From Beijerinckiaceae bacterium (lineage in GTDB: Bacteria; Pseudomonadota; Alphaproteobacteria; Rhizobiales; Beijerinckiaceae), in contig JALJOM010000003.1 in the NCBI GenBank assembly GCA_024304885.1, forward strand, positions 468,110-532,109: a stretch of DNA of 64,000 nt. The letters run 5' to 3'. The notes beneath the pieces are model-generated. The model was not told where the DNA came from, did not search any database, and was given only the letters and a program-made list of their open reading frames with translations. Made by a program: the position numbers and the translations under genes. Shown piece after piece: positions 8,641-17,995 of this stretch. How positions within the stretch are numbered: the stretch's first letter is position 1; each line of letters starts with the position of its first letter.

Positions 8641-9515
8641 TCTACGACATCCGTCATGTGACGGCCTACGAGTACGGCTCGACGGTGACGTTTGCGCATT
8701 GCGCGCTGCGCTTGCTGCCGATCGACGGGCCCGGCCAGAAGGTCGAGGCCGTCTCGCTCACGATCGATCCGAAGCCGGCCCAGATCGTCGAGCGGACCTG
8801 CTTCTTCGGCAATCGCGTCACCGCCGTCACGATCGAGACGGCGCATCGCGAGCTCGAGGTCGAGGTGCAGACCGCGATCGCGATCGACCGGCCGGCTCCG
8901 CCCCCCGCGGCGGACACACCTGCCTTCGAGGCTGTCCGCGCAGCGGCATACGCGAGCCGCTCGCTCGACAAGGACTCGCCCGTCCATTTCCTGCATCCGA
9001 GCCGCTTCGTGCCGAGCTTCGAGCCCGCGACCGACTATGCGCGGAGGAGCTTCCCCGCGGGGCGGCCCATCCTCGAGGGCGCGGCCGAGCTGATGCGCCG
9101 CATGAAGGCCGACTTCAAGTACGACACCAAGGCGACCGCGGTCTCGACGCCGGTGTCGGAAGCCTTCGAGAAGCGCCACGGCGTCTGCCAGGACTTCGTG
9201 CATATCATGATCGCGGGCCTGCGCGGCCTCGGCCTGCCGGCGGCCTATATCAGCGGCTATATCCGCACGATCCCGCCGCCGGGCAAGAAGCGGCTCGAGG
9301 GGGCCGACGCCATGCATGCCTGGGCCTCGGTCTGGTGCGGCGAGGACTTCGGCTGGGTCGGGCTCGACCCGACCAACGCGATGATGATCGGCAACGACCA
9401 TATCGTGCTCGCCAAGGGCCGCGACTATGCGGATATTTCCCCTGTCTCCGGGCTCATCCTCGGCTCGCGCGAGCAGGATGTCGAGGTGAAGGTCGATGTC
9501 GTGCCGCGAGAGTGA
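8637..9515 (+). CDS. Transglutaminase-like cysteine protease with bacterial N-terminal domain
   Basis: The 292-residue protein starts at a GTG overlapping the preceding TGA (GTGA), indicating translational coupling. Residues 1-80 form the bacterial transglutaminase N-terminal beta domain (YDIRHVTAYEY). The transglutaminase core follows, with the catalytic Cys in HGVCQDFVHIM, the His in DAMHAWASVW and the Asp in GLDPTN. No signal peptide is seen, so it is probably cytoplasmic. In the ATP-grasp/alpha-E/transglutaminase association the likely role is hydrolysing or transferring the amide bond that the ATP-grasp enzyme makes; this is inference from genome context, not demonstrated chemistry. Confidence 0.88.
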   Translation: MIYDIRHVTAYEYGSTVTFAHCALRLLPIDGPGQKVEAVSLTIDPKPAQIVERTCFFGNRVTAVTIETAHRELEVEVQTAIAIDRPAPPPAADTPAFEAVRAAAYASRSLDKDSPVHFLHPSRFVPSFEPATDYARRSFPAGRPILEGAAELMRRMKADFKYDTKATAVSTPVSEAFEKRHGVCQDFVHIMIAGLRGLGLPAAYISGYIRTIPPPGKKRLEGADAMHAWASVWCGEDFGWVGLDPTNAMMIGNDHIVLAKGRDYADISPVSGLILGSREQDVEVKVDVVPRE

Positions 9516-9594
9516 GACAAGGCCCTTGCGGCCGTGTCGGACCATCCTGTTAATTGCCGAATGACAGGTTTCATCAAGCAGAGAAAGCCTTGTC

Positions 9595-10551
9595 ATGCTC
9601 GGCAGTACGCTGATCGATGTCGCTATCGGGCTGATCATTTCCTTTCTCGGCGTAAGTCTCGCGGCGAGCGCCATCACCGAGGCGATCAGCTCCGCCCTGT
9701 CGTGGCGTGAGCGGAACTTGCTCCAGGGCATCCAGTCCCTGCTCAACGACAGGGCCTTCGCAGGCCTCGCCCTCGACCTCTACAATCATGCGCTGGTCAA
9801 CCCGCTGACCTCGGGAACCGCGAAGAAATTGCAGGACCTCGAGCACACGCCTGCCTATATCGATTCTCGGCAGTTCGCGCTCGCCTTCTACGAGACGCTG
9901 GTTTCCAAGGCCGAGAAGAGGTCTCGAGCCGACGAGGCGACCAAGGGACCCGGCGACGTGATCGCCGGGATCGAGGACAAGCAACTCAAGGCCGCCATGG
10001 AGTGCCTTTGGGCGGCGTCCTCCGGGACTGTCGAGGACTTCAAGAAGAACATTGCGGTGTGGTTCGACAATTCGATGGATCGAGTGAGTGGGTGTTACAA
10101 AAAGAAGACGCAGGTGGTCACCTTTGCGGTCGCGTTTGCGATCGCCGCGCTCGCGAACGTGAACGTGCTCTACCAAAGCGCCGAGATTTGGAGCCGGCCG
10201 AGCGTCATTGCGGCCATCGAGACGAGCAAGCTCTCGAAGCCACTCGAAAGGTCGGACGAAACGCAGCAATCGGCCGTCGCAGAGCCGTCGCGGATCGCGA
10301 CGAGCCCGTCGGGTGTGGACGCGGCACAAGTGCTGCAAGCGCTCGAGCAGGCCGCTCTCATCGGCTGGACCGACGGGCCGAGGCCCCGCGACCTGGAATC
10401 TTGGTGGACAGCGCTGATGAGCTGGCTGCTGGTCGCCGTGGCCTCCCTGTTCGGCTCGGCGTTCTGGTTCGATATCCTGCAAAATGTCACACGTCTCAAG
10501 AGCACTGGCAATGCCCCTGCCAAGGTCGAGACGCAAAAAACCGCTTCGTGA
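9595..10551 (+). CDS. Membrane protein of unknown function with three hydrophobic segments
   Basis: I do not recognise a named domain. The 318-residue protein has a hydrophobic segment at about residues 4-28 (DVAIGLIISFLGVSLAASAI), followed by the amphipathic LSWRERNLLQGIQSLL. A second segment lies near 172-193 and a third near 268-292, ending in GSAFWFDILQNVTRLKSTG. The layout (SALSWRERNLLQGI near the start, FWFDIL near the end) recalls a widespread uncharacterised bacterial membrane family in which the loop between the first two segments is cytoplasmic or periplasmic and variable. It starts 79 bp after the transglutaminase on the same strand and may or may not share its transcript. Confidence 0.7.
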   Translation: MLGSTLIDVAIGLIISFLGVSLAASAITEAISSALSWRERNLLQGIQSLLNDRAFAGLALDLYNHALVNPLTSGTAKKLQDLEHTPAYIDSRQFALAFYETLVSKAEKRSRADEATKGPGDVIAGIEDKQLKAAMECLWAASSGTVEDFKKNIAVWFDNSMDRVSGCYKKKTQVVTFAVAFAIAALANVNVLYQSAEIWSRPSVIAAIETSKLSKPLERSDETQQSAVAEPSRIATSPSGVDAAQVLQALEQAALIGWTDGPRPRDLESWWTALMSWLLVAVASLFGSAFWFDILQNVTRLKSTGNAPAKVETQKTAS

Positions 10552-10659
10552 TTTACCCTCGTTGATCGGCGCATCGGAAAGGCGCGCTCAGACGTAGCTC
10601 GGTCTTGAATCAATAGAGCCGGCGAAGCTTGCACGTCGCTCGGCTCGTACCGGCCGGCG

Positions 10660-10700
10660 ATTTACACATAATGATAATGTATTTATTATAAAAAGGCTCG
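10660..10700 (+). promoter_or_regulatory. AT-rich promoter region of the sulfate-assimilation operon
   Basis: A sharply AT-rich tract (TTTACACATAATGATAATG, then TATTTATTATAAAAAG) interrupts GC-rich DNA about 65-100 bp before the first gene of the cys operon. It is the best promoter/operator candidate in this gap. I cannot assign a specific -35/-10 pair or regulator. Confidence 0.35.
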
Positions 10701-10762
10701 CCATGTCCTGTTGAATGTCCTATATACGGGTCACGGCTCTCGCGGCCGCGCAACGGAACGCC

Positions 10763-11089
10763 ATGCCCAAGATCGTCTCTGCCAATCGCCTCTCCGACGG
10801 GATCGTCGTCTATCTCGGTGCCGACGGCGCTTGGCTTTCGGCCTTGGACAAGGCCCGCCTTTTTGGCGACGATTCCGCGGCGAATGCCGGGCTGGCCGCG
10901 GCGCGCGAGGATGCGCGGAAGAACCTCGTCGTCGATCCCTTCGTCGTCGAGGTCGAGCACGGCGGGGAGGGCCTGCGCGCGATCACCTTGCGCAACGCGA
11001 TCCGGTCGCGCGGGCCGACCGTCGATTATGCCCCGAAGCCGCTGCCGGGGACGGCGCGAGAGGATCGGAGCCCCCATGTATCGCTATGA
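10763..11089 (+). CDS. DUF2849 protein of the sulfite reductase operon
   Basis: The small protein has 108 residues from the ATG at 10763 (KIVSANRLSDGIVVYLGADGAW at its start; an in-frame ATG at 10715 is less likely). It matches the DUF2849 family, which in alphaproteobacteria sits directly before the sulfite/nitrite reductase gene. Its function is unknown; a role as assembly or electron-transfer helper is only suggested by location. It overlaps the start of cysI by 14 bp, so the two are co-translated. Confidence 0.8.
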   Translation: MPKIVSANRLSDGIVVYLGADGAWLSALDKARLFGDDSAANAGLAAAREDARKNLVVDPFVVEVEHGGEGLRAITLRNAIRSRGPTVDYAPKPLPGTAREDRSPHVSL

Positions 11090-12731
11090 CGAGTTCGACA
11101 GGGAGTTCGTGGCGGGCCGGGTGGAGCAGTTCCGCGACCAGGTCGCGCGCCGACTTTCCGGGGAATTGGACGAGGAGCAGTTCAAGCCGCTGCGTCTCAT
11201 GAACGGCGTCTATCTTCAATTGCACGCCTATATGCTGCGGATCGCGATTCCCTACGGCACCTTGTCTTCGCGCCAGCTGCGCAAGCTCGCCCATATCGCG
11301 CGGCGCTACGACAGAGGCTACGGCCATTTCACGACGCGCCAGAATATCCAGTTCAACTGGCCGGCGCTCGCGGATTGCCCTGCGATCCTCGCCGAGCTCG
11401 CCGAGGTCGAGATGCACGCGATCCAGACCTCGGGCAATTGCATCCGCAATGTCACCGCGGACCAGTTCGCGGGCGCGGCAGCCGACGAGATCGAGGACCC
11501 GCGCCCCTATGCCGAGATCCTGCGGCAATGGTCCTCGCTCCATCCGGAATTCTCGTTCCTGCCGCGCAAGTTCAAGATCGCCGTCAACGGCGCCGCGAAG
11601 GATCGTGCGGCGATCCAGGTCCACGACATCGGCTACCAGATCGTGAGGAACGAGGCGGGCGAGATCGGCTTTGCCGTCTATGTGGGCGGCGGCATGGGAC
11701 GGACGCCCTTGGTCGCCCACAAGATCCGCGACTTCCTGCCGAAGCCGGATCTGCTCGCCTATACCCACGCGATCTTGCGAATCTACAATCTCGAAGGGCG
11801 ACGCGACAACAAGTTCAAGGCACGGATCAAGATCCTCGTCGCCGAGAAGGGCGCCGCCGAGATCCGCGCGGCCGTCGAGGAGGAATTCGCCCGGCATCGG
11901 GAGGAGGCCTTGACCCTGCCGGCGGCGGAGATCGAACGCATAAGGGATTATTTCGCGCCGCCGCCGCTCGCCGCGCGCGCTGGCCGCTCGGAACCTTTCG
12001 AGCGGCGCAAGGCTGCCGATGAAGGATTTCGCCGCTTCGCGGAGCAAAACGTCGCGCGCCACAAGAAGCCGGGCTATGGGATCGTCACCATCTCGCTGAA
12101 GCCGATCGGTGGAATCCCGGGCGATGCCAGCGCCGACCAGATGGACGGCGTCGCCGACCTGGCCGAACGCTACTCGCACGACGAGATCAGGGTCGCGCAC
12201 GAGCAGAACCTCGTGTTGCCTCATGTCGCGCAAGACGACCTGCCCGAGGTCTACGACCGCCTCGCGAGCCTCGGCCTCGCCACCGCCAATACGGGGCTCG
12301 TGACCGACATCATCGCATGCCCCGGCCTCGATTATTGCGCGCTCGCCACCGCCCGCTCGATCCCGATCGCCCAGCGCATCTCGGAGCGGTTCGGCGCGGG
12401 AGATCGCGCAACCGACATCGGCGAGCTCAAGATCAACATCTCGGGGTGCATCAACGCCTGCGGCCATCATCATGTCGGCCACATCGGAATCTTGGGGCTC
12501 GAGAAGGCCGGAGCCGAAGCCTACCAGATCACCCTCGGCGGTTCGGCCGACGAGACCTGCAGCCTCGGCGACATCACAGGACACGCATTCTCGTCCGAGG
12601 AGGTCGTCGACGCGATCGAGACGATCGTCGAGACCTATCGCAGGCTCAGGGTCGATGCGTCGGAGGATTTCCTCACCGCGTTTCGGCGGGTCGGCATGGA
12701 ACCGTTCAAGGACGCGCTCTATGGCCCATGA
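11076..12731 (+). CDS. cysI: Assimilatory sulfite reductase hemoprotein (nitrite/sulfite reductase family)
   Basis: The enzyme reduces sulfite to sulfide with six electrons at a coupled siroheme-[4Fe-4S] centre. In its 551 residues both ferredoxin-like halves are visible (NCIRNVTADQF early, KINISGCINACGHH late). The cluster ligands are CPGLDYC (Cys-x5-Cys) and CINAC (Cys-x3-Cys). The assignment to sulfite rather than nitrite rests on the neighbours: an APS reductase gene overlaps the end, and DUF2849 and DUF934 flank the unit. No flavoprotein CysJ is present, so electrons probably come from ferredoxin, as in other alphaproteobacteria. Confidence 0.92.
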   Translation: MYRYDEFDREFVAGRVEQFRDQVARRLSGELDEEQFKPLRLMNGVYLQLHAYMLRIAIPYGTLSSRQLRKLAHIARRYDRGYGHFTTRQNIQFNWPALADCPAILAELAEVEMHAIQTSGNCIRNVTADQFAGAAADEIEDPRPYAEILRQWSSLHPEFSFLPRKFKIAVNGAAKDRAAIQVHDIGYQIVRNEAGEIGFAVYVGGGMGRTPLVAHKIRDFLPKPDLLAYTHAILRIYNLEGRRDNKFKARIKILVAEKGAAEIRAAVEEEFARHREEALTLPAAEIERIRDYFAPPPLAARAGRSEPFERRKAADEGFRRFAEQNVARHKKPGYGIVTISLKPIGGIPGDASADQMDGVADLAERYSHDEIRVAHEQNLVLPHVAQDDLPEVYDRLASLGLATANTGLVTDIIACPGLDYCALATARSIPIAQRISERFGAGDRATDIGELKINISGCINACGHHHVGHIGILGLEKAGAEAYQITLGGSADETCSLGDITGHAFSSEEVVDAIETIVETYRRLRVDASEDFLTAFRRVGMEPFKDALYGP

Positions 12732-13461
12732 CCGCGCGGCTCTGTTCGGCGACGCCGATGTCGCGGCACGTGTCGCGACGAAGCTCGCCGCGCTCGAGAC
12801 GACGAGATTCCTGAGGCTCGTCGTCGAGGATATTTTCCCGGGCCGGATCGCGCTCGTCTCGAGCTTCGGCGCGGATTCGGCCGTGATGCTGCACATGATC
12901 GCCGGGATCGACAAGGCCTTGCCCGTCCTCTTCATCGACACGGGCGTGCTGTTTCCCGAGACGCTCGCCTATCGCGACACCTTAGTCTCCGGTCTCGGGC
13001 TTTCGAACGTGATCACGCTCGGCCCGAACCGGGATCGGCTGGCGGAGGAAGACCCGGAAAGCTTCCTCTGGGCCAGCGATCCCGACCGTTGCTGCCACAT
13101 CCGCAAGGTTCTGCCGCTGGCCGAGGCACTCGAGGGCTTCGATGCCTGGATCACCGGCCGCAAGCGGTTTCAGTCGGGAACTCGCGCGAGCCTTCCTCTG
13201 CTCGAGACCGACGGGGACCGGATCAAGGTCAACCCGCTCGCCGATTGGACCATGCAGGAGATCGATGCCTATCTCGCGACGCATGGGATTCCCCGCCATC
13301 CGCTCGTCGCGAAGAACTACCTGTCGATCGGCTGCATTCCCTGCACCACACCGGTGAGGCCCGGCGAGGACCCACGGTCGGGACGCTGGCGCGACAAGGG
13401 GAAGGTCGAATGTGGGCTCCACACGCAGGCCCTCGACGGCGTGCCGCTCGAGACGAGCTGA
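12721..13461 (+). CDS. cysH: Adenylylsulfate (APS) reductase
   Basis: The protein of 246 residues reduces activated sulfate to sulfite. The N-terminal P-loop-like SSFGADSAVMLHM and FIDTGVLFPET belong to the PAPS/APS reductase fold. A Cys-Cys pair (DRCCHIRK) and Cys-x2-Cys (GCIPCTTP) supply four ligands for a [4Fe-4S] cluster, which marks the APS-type, thioredoxin-dependent enzyme rather than the enterobacterial PAPS type. The C-terminal ECGLH carries the catalytic cysteine. The start at 12721 overlaps the end of cysI by 11 bp, so the two are translationally coupled. Confidence 0.92.
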   Translation: MAHDRAALFGDADVAARVATKLAALETTRFLRLVVEDIFPGRIALVSSFGADSAVMLHMIAGIDKALPVLFIDTGVLFPETLAYRDTLVSGLGLSNVITLGPNRDRLAEEDPESFLWASDPDRCCHIRKVLPLAEALEGFDAWITGRKRFQSGTRASLPLLETDGDRIKVNPLADWTMQEIDAYLATHGIPRHPLVAKNYLSIGCIPCTTPVRPGEDPRSGRWRDKGKVECGLHTQALDGVPLETS

Positions 13462-13478
13462 TCTTAGTCGAGGATCCG

Positions 13479-13994
13479 ATGGCTTTGTTCAAGGACGATC
13501 GCTTCGTACCGGACGAGTGGCAGCGCCTGCCTCGGGGCGCAGCCCTGCCCGCCGACGGCAAGTACATCCTCACGCTGTCGCAGTGTCAGGACCACCGCGA
13601 GCAGCTCGCCACGACCAACCTACCGCTGGGCCTCTTGCTTGAGCCGGCGAGCAACCCGCGTGACCTCGGTCCCGAGATCACGCGCTTCTCGCTGATCGCT
13701 GTGGACTTCCCCAAGTTCAGCGATGGTCGTGGCTATTCGCAGGCGCGGAGGCTCCGCGACGAGCTCGGCTTTTCCGGCGAGCTCCGCGCGGTCGGCGATA
13801 TTCTCTACGATCAGCTGCAGCTCCTCGCCCGATGCGGGTTCGACGCCTTCGAGATTACCAACGGGGCGACACTCGTGCTGCTCGAATCGGGTCGCCGGCC
13901 GGGCCTCGGTCTCTTCTACCAACCATCTGCTGCCTCCGAGGGTCCCGAGCCGACACGCTCCTGGGCGCGGCGCGCGGCCCTGCGAGCAGGTTGA
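13479..13994 (+). CDS. DUF934 protein, last gene of the sulfate-assimilation operon
   Basis: The 171-residue protein starts 17 bp after cysH. It belongs to DUF934, a family almost always found at the end of alpha- and betaproteobacterial cysI-cysH units. The core is conserved: FPKFSDGRGYSQARRLRDEL and GELRAVGDILYDQLQLLARCGFDAFE are family-typical, cited here as separate short motifs. The function is unknown; a role in sulfite reduction or its electron supply is inferred from location. The C-terminus (SWARRAALRAG) looks slightly extended. Confidence 0.82.
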   Translation: MALFKDDRFVPDEWQRLPRGAALPADGKYILTLSQCQDHREQLATTNLPLGLLLEPASNPRDLGPEITRFSLIAVDFPKFSDGRGYSQARRLRDELGFSGELRAVGDILYDQLQLLARCGFDAFEITNGATLVLLESGRRPGLGLFYQPSAASEGPEPTRSWARRAALRAG

Positions 13995-14068
13995 GCAGAG
14001 GTCACGCGGGAGCGACACAGCTCCACAGCGGACACTCGATGTCGACCGCTCGGATCGGCGATGCCACT

Positions 14069-15886
14069 TTATGGCTCGGATGCTTGCGCCGTATTGGATG
14101 GCAGGTTGGGTGCCTCACGCATCTGCCGGTATTCGTGATAGGGTCCGACCGGTACCTTGCTACGCCCGATGGGGCGGACAATCCTCTCCCAGGTCCGAGA
14201 AACGAGTGAGCCGCGGGACAGGAAGGCGCAGAGCCGAATGGTCCGGGTCGACCAGCGGATGGGCAGGAACGGTAGCACGGCATCGAGGAGCACCACCAAT
14301 ACAGGCAACGGGATGCAGTGCCCGCGACGCAGGGCTCGATGGTCTTTGCATGCTTTCCTCATCGCAGGTGTCGAATGTGGCCGCAATCCCACAGAAAAAG
14401 CACGCTTTACCGTCACCTCGAGGATGTCTTGGTAATCGCGGGACCATTGCGGCACGAACAAGGACCAAATTTCATGAATCGCCGGCGGCGTGCGGATCGG
14501 CGCTAGTGCCGTCAGGATGCCGTGCGTTCGGGGCAGGGACTTTACAGCCGATTCGAGATGCGCTTTCCAGCCTGCACCGCAATGATGTCGCATGATCGAG
14601 TCGCGCACCTTGCTGCCGAGGGCCACACGCTTGTCTACGCTCAGGCAGAAGTCCCTTATCGTCGCTTGATATTCCCGTATGGTGCTCGGCCGTTGCAAGA
14701 CATCGTCGAGCGCAATGCCATCGGTTGCATAGGGGGGTGGGGATTGGGCCGGCGCGAGCGCGACCGGGAGGCCCTTGAGGCCTGCTTCCAGCAATGACGT
14801 CGTCGTGCCGAACGGAAACGCTTCGACATAGAGGTCGGCTGCGTCCATCACCTCGAGCAACTGCGAATGTGGCATGGCGCCGAGGGTTCGCATCCGGTTG
14901 CCGACTTGTGCGGAAGCATCCTTCCAACGCTGGTCGCCGTGAAAGCCGATCGCGAGCAGCACTGCTGTTGGTACCGCTTCGAGGATCTCTTTCCAGACCT
15001 CGGTGAAGTCCAAGCCGGCGATGGGAAGGTACTTGAACCGCGAACCCACCGTCAGGATCACGACCGCGTCGGACGCGATGCCGAGCGCTTGCCGGGCTCG
15101 GATCTTGCCGTCGACGGTCGCCGTTCCCTTCCCTTCCCGAGAAGGTGGAACCTCCAATGGTATCGGAACGATCGTGCACCTTTCCGAGCCGACCCCGCGG
15201 TAGGTCGCCGACCAGAAGACCTCGAGCTCCGATCCGCGGCAGTTCACCACCTGATCGGTCGTCGATGCGCCGTTCCAATATACGTGCGCTTCGTGGTTGA
15301 TGAGCATAACCGGCGGGCCGCCGGCAATTCCGAAGGCCACTCCGCATGTCACGTCGTCGCACGAGAGGTGCAGAATGACAAAATTGGCCTCCTCGACGGC
15401 GAGCTGGCGCAGCCACGCTGCTTGTTGCACCGCAGAGGATGCAGGGTCGGCTCTATAAATCTGGCCGCCGGAGCTTTCGACCGCCTGACGCAGCGAGGTG
15501 GGAACGGGCACTTCCTGTGCCAGCAAGACCAAGCTATGGACTCGCTCTCTGTCGAGCCTCATCCACCGCGTCACCATCGCCGTGAGTCCACCGGCAGGCA
15601 ACGCTTCGTTGACGACGTGCAAGCATTGCTGTGGTGATTTGGTCCTCAGTGGTGGGCTTCGATGAAGCACCCCTCGTTCCGCGAGCCGGTCGGCTATGAG
15701 ACGAAGGTTCGCCTCCACTCGTACCGAAACCAGGTCACGATTCTGAAATTGAAGCGCGTAGCTGGCAATGCGATTGTATTCGAGAGCCTCTTCGAGGTTG
15801 CCTCGACGAATTTGTTCGTCACCCAGATCCAGGAACCAATCCGCGACGGCTTGGACGTAGTCGAGCTTGCACTGGATATCAGCCAT
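14069..15886 (-). CDS. Glycosyltransferase with a short N-terminal helical (TPR-like) region
   Basis: The predicted 605-residue protein begins with about 60 helical residues that could be one TPR pair (DLGDEQIRRGNLEEALEYNRIASYAL). It continues into a GT-B-like glycosyltransferase, with HLSCDDVTCG and LINHEAHVYW in the first half, then VILTVGSRFKYL and the C-terminal donor-site region AFPFGTTTSLLEAGLKGLPVAL (shown as AFPFGTTTSLLE and GLKGLPVAL). The arrangement resembles large TPR/GT41-like or GT4-like enzymes used for protein or surface-polysaccharide glycosylation. The acceptor is unknown. After about residue 500 the chain is Arg-rich with one hydrophobic stretch and matches nothing I know. 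It converges on the cys operon and stands alone. Confidence 0.65.
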   Translation of the reverse strand: MADIQCKLDYVQAVADWFLDLGDEQIRRGNLEEALEYNRIASYALQFQNRDLVSVRVEANLRLIADRLAERGVLHRSPPLRTKSPQQCLHVVNEALPAGGLTAMVTRWMRLDRERVHSLVLLAQEVPVPTSLRQAVESSGGQIYRADPASSAVQQAAWLRQLAVEEANFVILHLSCDDVTCGVAFGIAGGPPVMLINHEAHVYWNGASTTDQVVNCRGSELEVFWSATYRGVGSERCTIVPIPLEVPPSREGKGTATVDGKIRARQALGIASDAVVILTVGSRFKYLPIAGLDFTEVWKEILEAVPTAVLLAIGFHGDQRWKDASAQVGNRMRTLGAMPHSQLLEVMDAADLYVEAFPFGTTTSLLEAGLKGLPVALAPAQSPPPYATDGIALDDVLQRPSTIREYQATIRDFCLSVDKRVALGSKVRDSIMRHHCGAGWKAHLESAVKSLPRTHGILTALAPIRTPPAIHEIWSLFVPQWSRDYQDILEVTVKRAFSVGLRPHSTPAMRKACKDHRALRRGHCIPLPVLVVLLDAVLPFLPIRWSTRTIRLCAFLSRGSLVSRTWERIVRPIGRSKVPVGPYHEYRQMREAPNLPSNTAQASEP

Positions 15887-16589
15887 GTGTTTTCAGCCTG
15901 GAACCGAGTGGTTGATGGGCACGTCGCATCGTATTTCGAAAGCCGATAAGCGAATTGAAATTGTACCGCGAGCTCTTTACCGGAGTGCGCCCTCTCGACG
16001 CCCGACCGGATCATGAGCCGGTGCCGGCCGTTCCGGTCGCCGCGCATTCGCCGGCACTGCGACCTCGATCAATCCCGCGCGCGGCGTTCGTCGGCATTCC
16101 TAATGGAGGCCGAAGCGCCGGAATGCCGCCCCTTCAGGTTGATGAGAGGCCTCGTCATTCCATAGCGCCCCTGCAGCATGCCACGAATACGTCAACTGAA
16201 ATCATTTCGATTCCCTCCGAAGATGGACCGTCGTGCTTGTGGCGCTAGTCATTCTTCATCAAAGGTGGGAGTCGTGGAGGAGCCCGGGAGCAGTTCAGAG
16301 AAAACGCGACTAGGTTTTTCGGGGACCATCGTCACGATGGCACTTGCCGTGGAGGATCCGAGTGCCGACAACCCTGATCGATCCAAGCCTTTTCGATAGG
16401 TTCACTCGGCGTCGCAAGGTGGTTGCCTGTGCAACGAAGAATTGTAGCACAATTCTTGACGATTTCCGAACTTCCCCCGAAATAGGGGCGATCGACGAGT
16501 CGACTGCAAAGCATCTCTTCGACAAATGCCACAAAAAGACATAGGCATCGCTCGGGTGACAAGCCCACTCGATGGACTGTCCGCCTCGC
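15887..16589. other. Gene-poor stretch upstream of the glycosyltransferase
   Basis: About 0.7 kb with only short open frames on both strands. None has alphaproteobacterial codon bias, a ribosome-binding site and a recognisable product together. It should contain the promoter of the minus-strand glycosyltransferase. I see no other structure in it. Confidence 0.5.
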
Positions 16590-16709
16590 CTAGATCACGA
16601 TGACTTTGGATCGAATCGATTCAAAGTCATGAAACGTGATCGATTCCAAAAAGTTTAGAGCGCGATGCGGGTGGCAAGCCGCTGTACACTTTTCCTCATC
16701 CCGCTCTAG
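16590..16709 (+). repeat. Type A palindromic repeat, copy 1
   Basis: The repeat runs from CTAGATCACG to CCGCTCTAG. The first stem-loop is GACTTTGGATCGA a TCGATTCAAAGTC, with one G-T wobble in 13 pairs. The second stem is formed by GAGCGCGATG and CATCCCGCTC. It stands in a gene-poor region. Confidence 0.85.
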
Positions 16710-17162
16710 GCTTTCGAGCTTCGCCTCCTAATGCCGCCTCAATCCCCGGTCAAGGCGAATCTTCGAGACAATCTCGCCTAACCCTCGTCTATGTCGCGAG
16801 GTCCAAGATGCGGGGCCGTAGCCCCGCAGGCCGACCAAGCTTCCCACGCGAAGATCCTGGAAAAAAGAGTCCAGACCTTTGGCGGCAGGAGACAATCGTC
16901 CCGCGCACGAGGAGAGCACGGGCACGCTCGGAGCCGGCCAAGGCAGCATGGCATTCCTCGCGACACGATAAGGTGTCGACCTTCCTCCGCGTTCGCGAGG
17001 CTGTACGCGACTGGGCCTCTAGACGTTCGTGACTTCTATCGACGACGAGAAAAGTCGTTCTGGGACCGTAACGGCGACTCCGGTGCTCATGCCGGGGGCC
17101 CGGCATTCACGGGCGAGGGCGAGCGGATGGCGTCATGTGCGCGATGGAGCGGCGGCGGACTA
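16710..17162. other. Region between repeats, no supported gene
   Basis: Open frames here (for example 16791-17330 on the plus strand) run into the next repeat, lack a start signal and have no recognisable product. I see no RNA gene or mobile-element end. Confidence 0.45.
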
Positions 17163-17265
17163 GCGCCATTTCGCGATGCGAACCGGTGCCCACCTCGCTG
17201 GAAATTGCGACAAAACAAGAATGTAGAGCGGGTTTCCGATTCCACCGGATCGGAAACTGCTCTAG
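17163..17265 (+). repeat. Type B palindromic repeat, copy 1
   Basis: The 5' half is imperfect here. The 3' stem-loop GTTTCCGAT ... ATCGGAAAC is clear and is enclosed by AGAGC and GCTCTAG, the same end pattern as in type A repeats. Confidence 0.7.
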
Positions 17266-17562
17266 CTCGATCACGGAGCTCGTGTCGGTGTAGTGGGCGG
17301 CGCCCGATTCCGGTTCGAGCTCATGGGTGATCTTGCAAAGGACCGGCGGCCATGCAGCGACGGCTTCCCCGACGAACCTTTATTCACGTCGCAGGAAGCT
17401 ATAGGCCGGACTTCGGCAAGAAACCTGCTTTCCACGCCGGACGCCGGCCGGCTCGCCTCGCCGATCGAGGCCCGGGCGTCGAGGCCGGCCTCGGAAGACC
17501 GAGAGCGTCGCGAGGATGCAGCGTCGCCTGCCGGCCGGGGGAGCGCATCACCAGGGGCGGTC

Positions 17563-17859
17563 ATGCGGCAGCTGAAGAAGCAGTTCTCTTGCTACGACGA
17601 TCTGCCGGCGACGCTCCGGGCCGTCCTCGCCGATGCCGCGTTCGACTGGGATGCGACGCTCGTCGCGGAGGCGCTCGGCCTCGGCGCTGCCGCGGAGGGG
17701 ATCGCAGCCCGCATCCTCGAGGACGAGCGGCGCCGCCTCCCGATCGACAATTACGTCATGTACGGACCCGACCATCCGGGGGCCGCGCGCAATGTCCAGG
17801 CGGTGTGGCTCCGGCATTACCATTATCCGGTCAAGACGGGCTATTGGTGGGGCCGTTGA
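17563..17859 (+). CDS. Small protein of unknown function (98 aa)
   Basis: I do not recognise it. From the ATG at 17563 it encodes 98 residues with normal high-GC codon use. It begins MRQLKKQFSCYDDLPATL, is helical and acidic in the middle, and has a distinctive tail rich in His, Tyr and Trp (WLRHYHYPVKTGYWWGR). There is no signal peptide or membrane segment. A longer in-frame start at 17293 exists, but that part looks non-coding. It precedes another small gene on the same strand by 136 bp. Confidence 0.55.
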   Translation: MRQLKKQFSCYDDLPATLRAVLADAAFDWDATLVAEALGLGAAAEGIAARILEDERRRLPIDNYVMYGPDHPGAARNVQAVWLRHYHYPVKTGYWWGR

Positions 17860-17995
17860 CTGCCTGGACTCTGCGGGTCGAAGCGGCACTGATCTTGCTG
17901 AGGCACGTGGGAGAGATCGACGCGGCAAACGACGCCGAAGCGACAGGAACGCCGAGACCACGGACCTCCGAAAGCGATCAAACGGGAAGCACGAT

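Noticed and set aside
10552-10762. SAM-type riboswitch ahead of the sulfur genes
   Set aside because: I could not find the conserved core or pairing elements of a known SAM riboswitch class.
10983-12941. Minus-strand open frame of 652 codons opposite cysI
   Set aside because: Antisense shadow; cysI has all cluster ligands and the expected neighbours.
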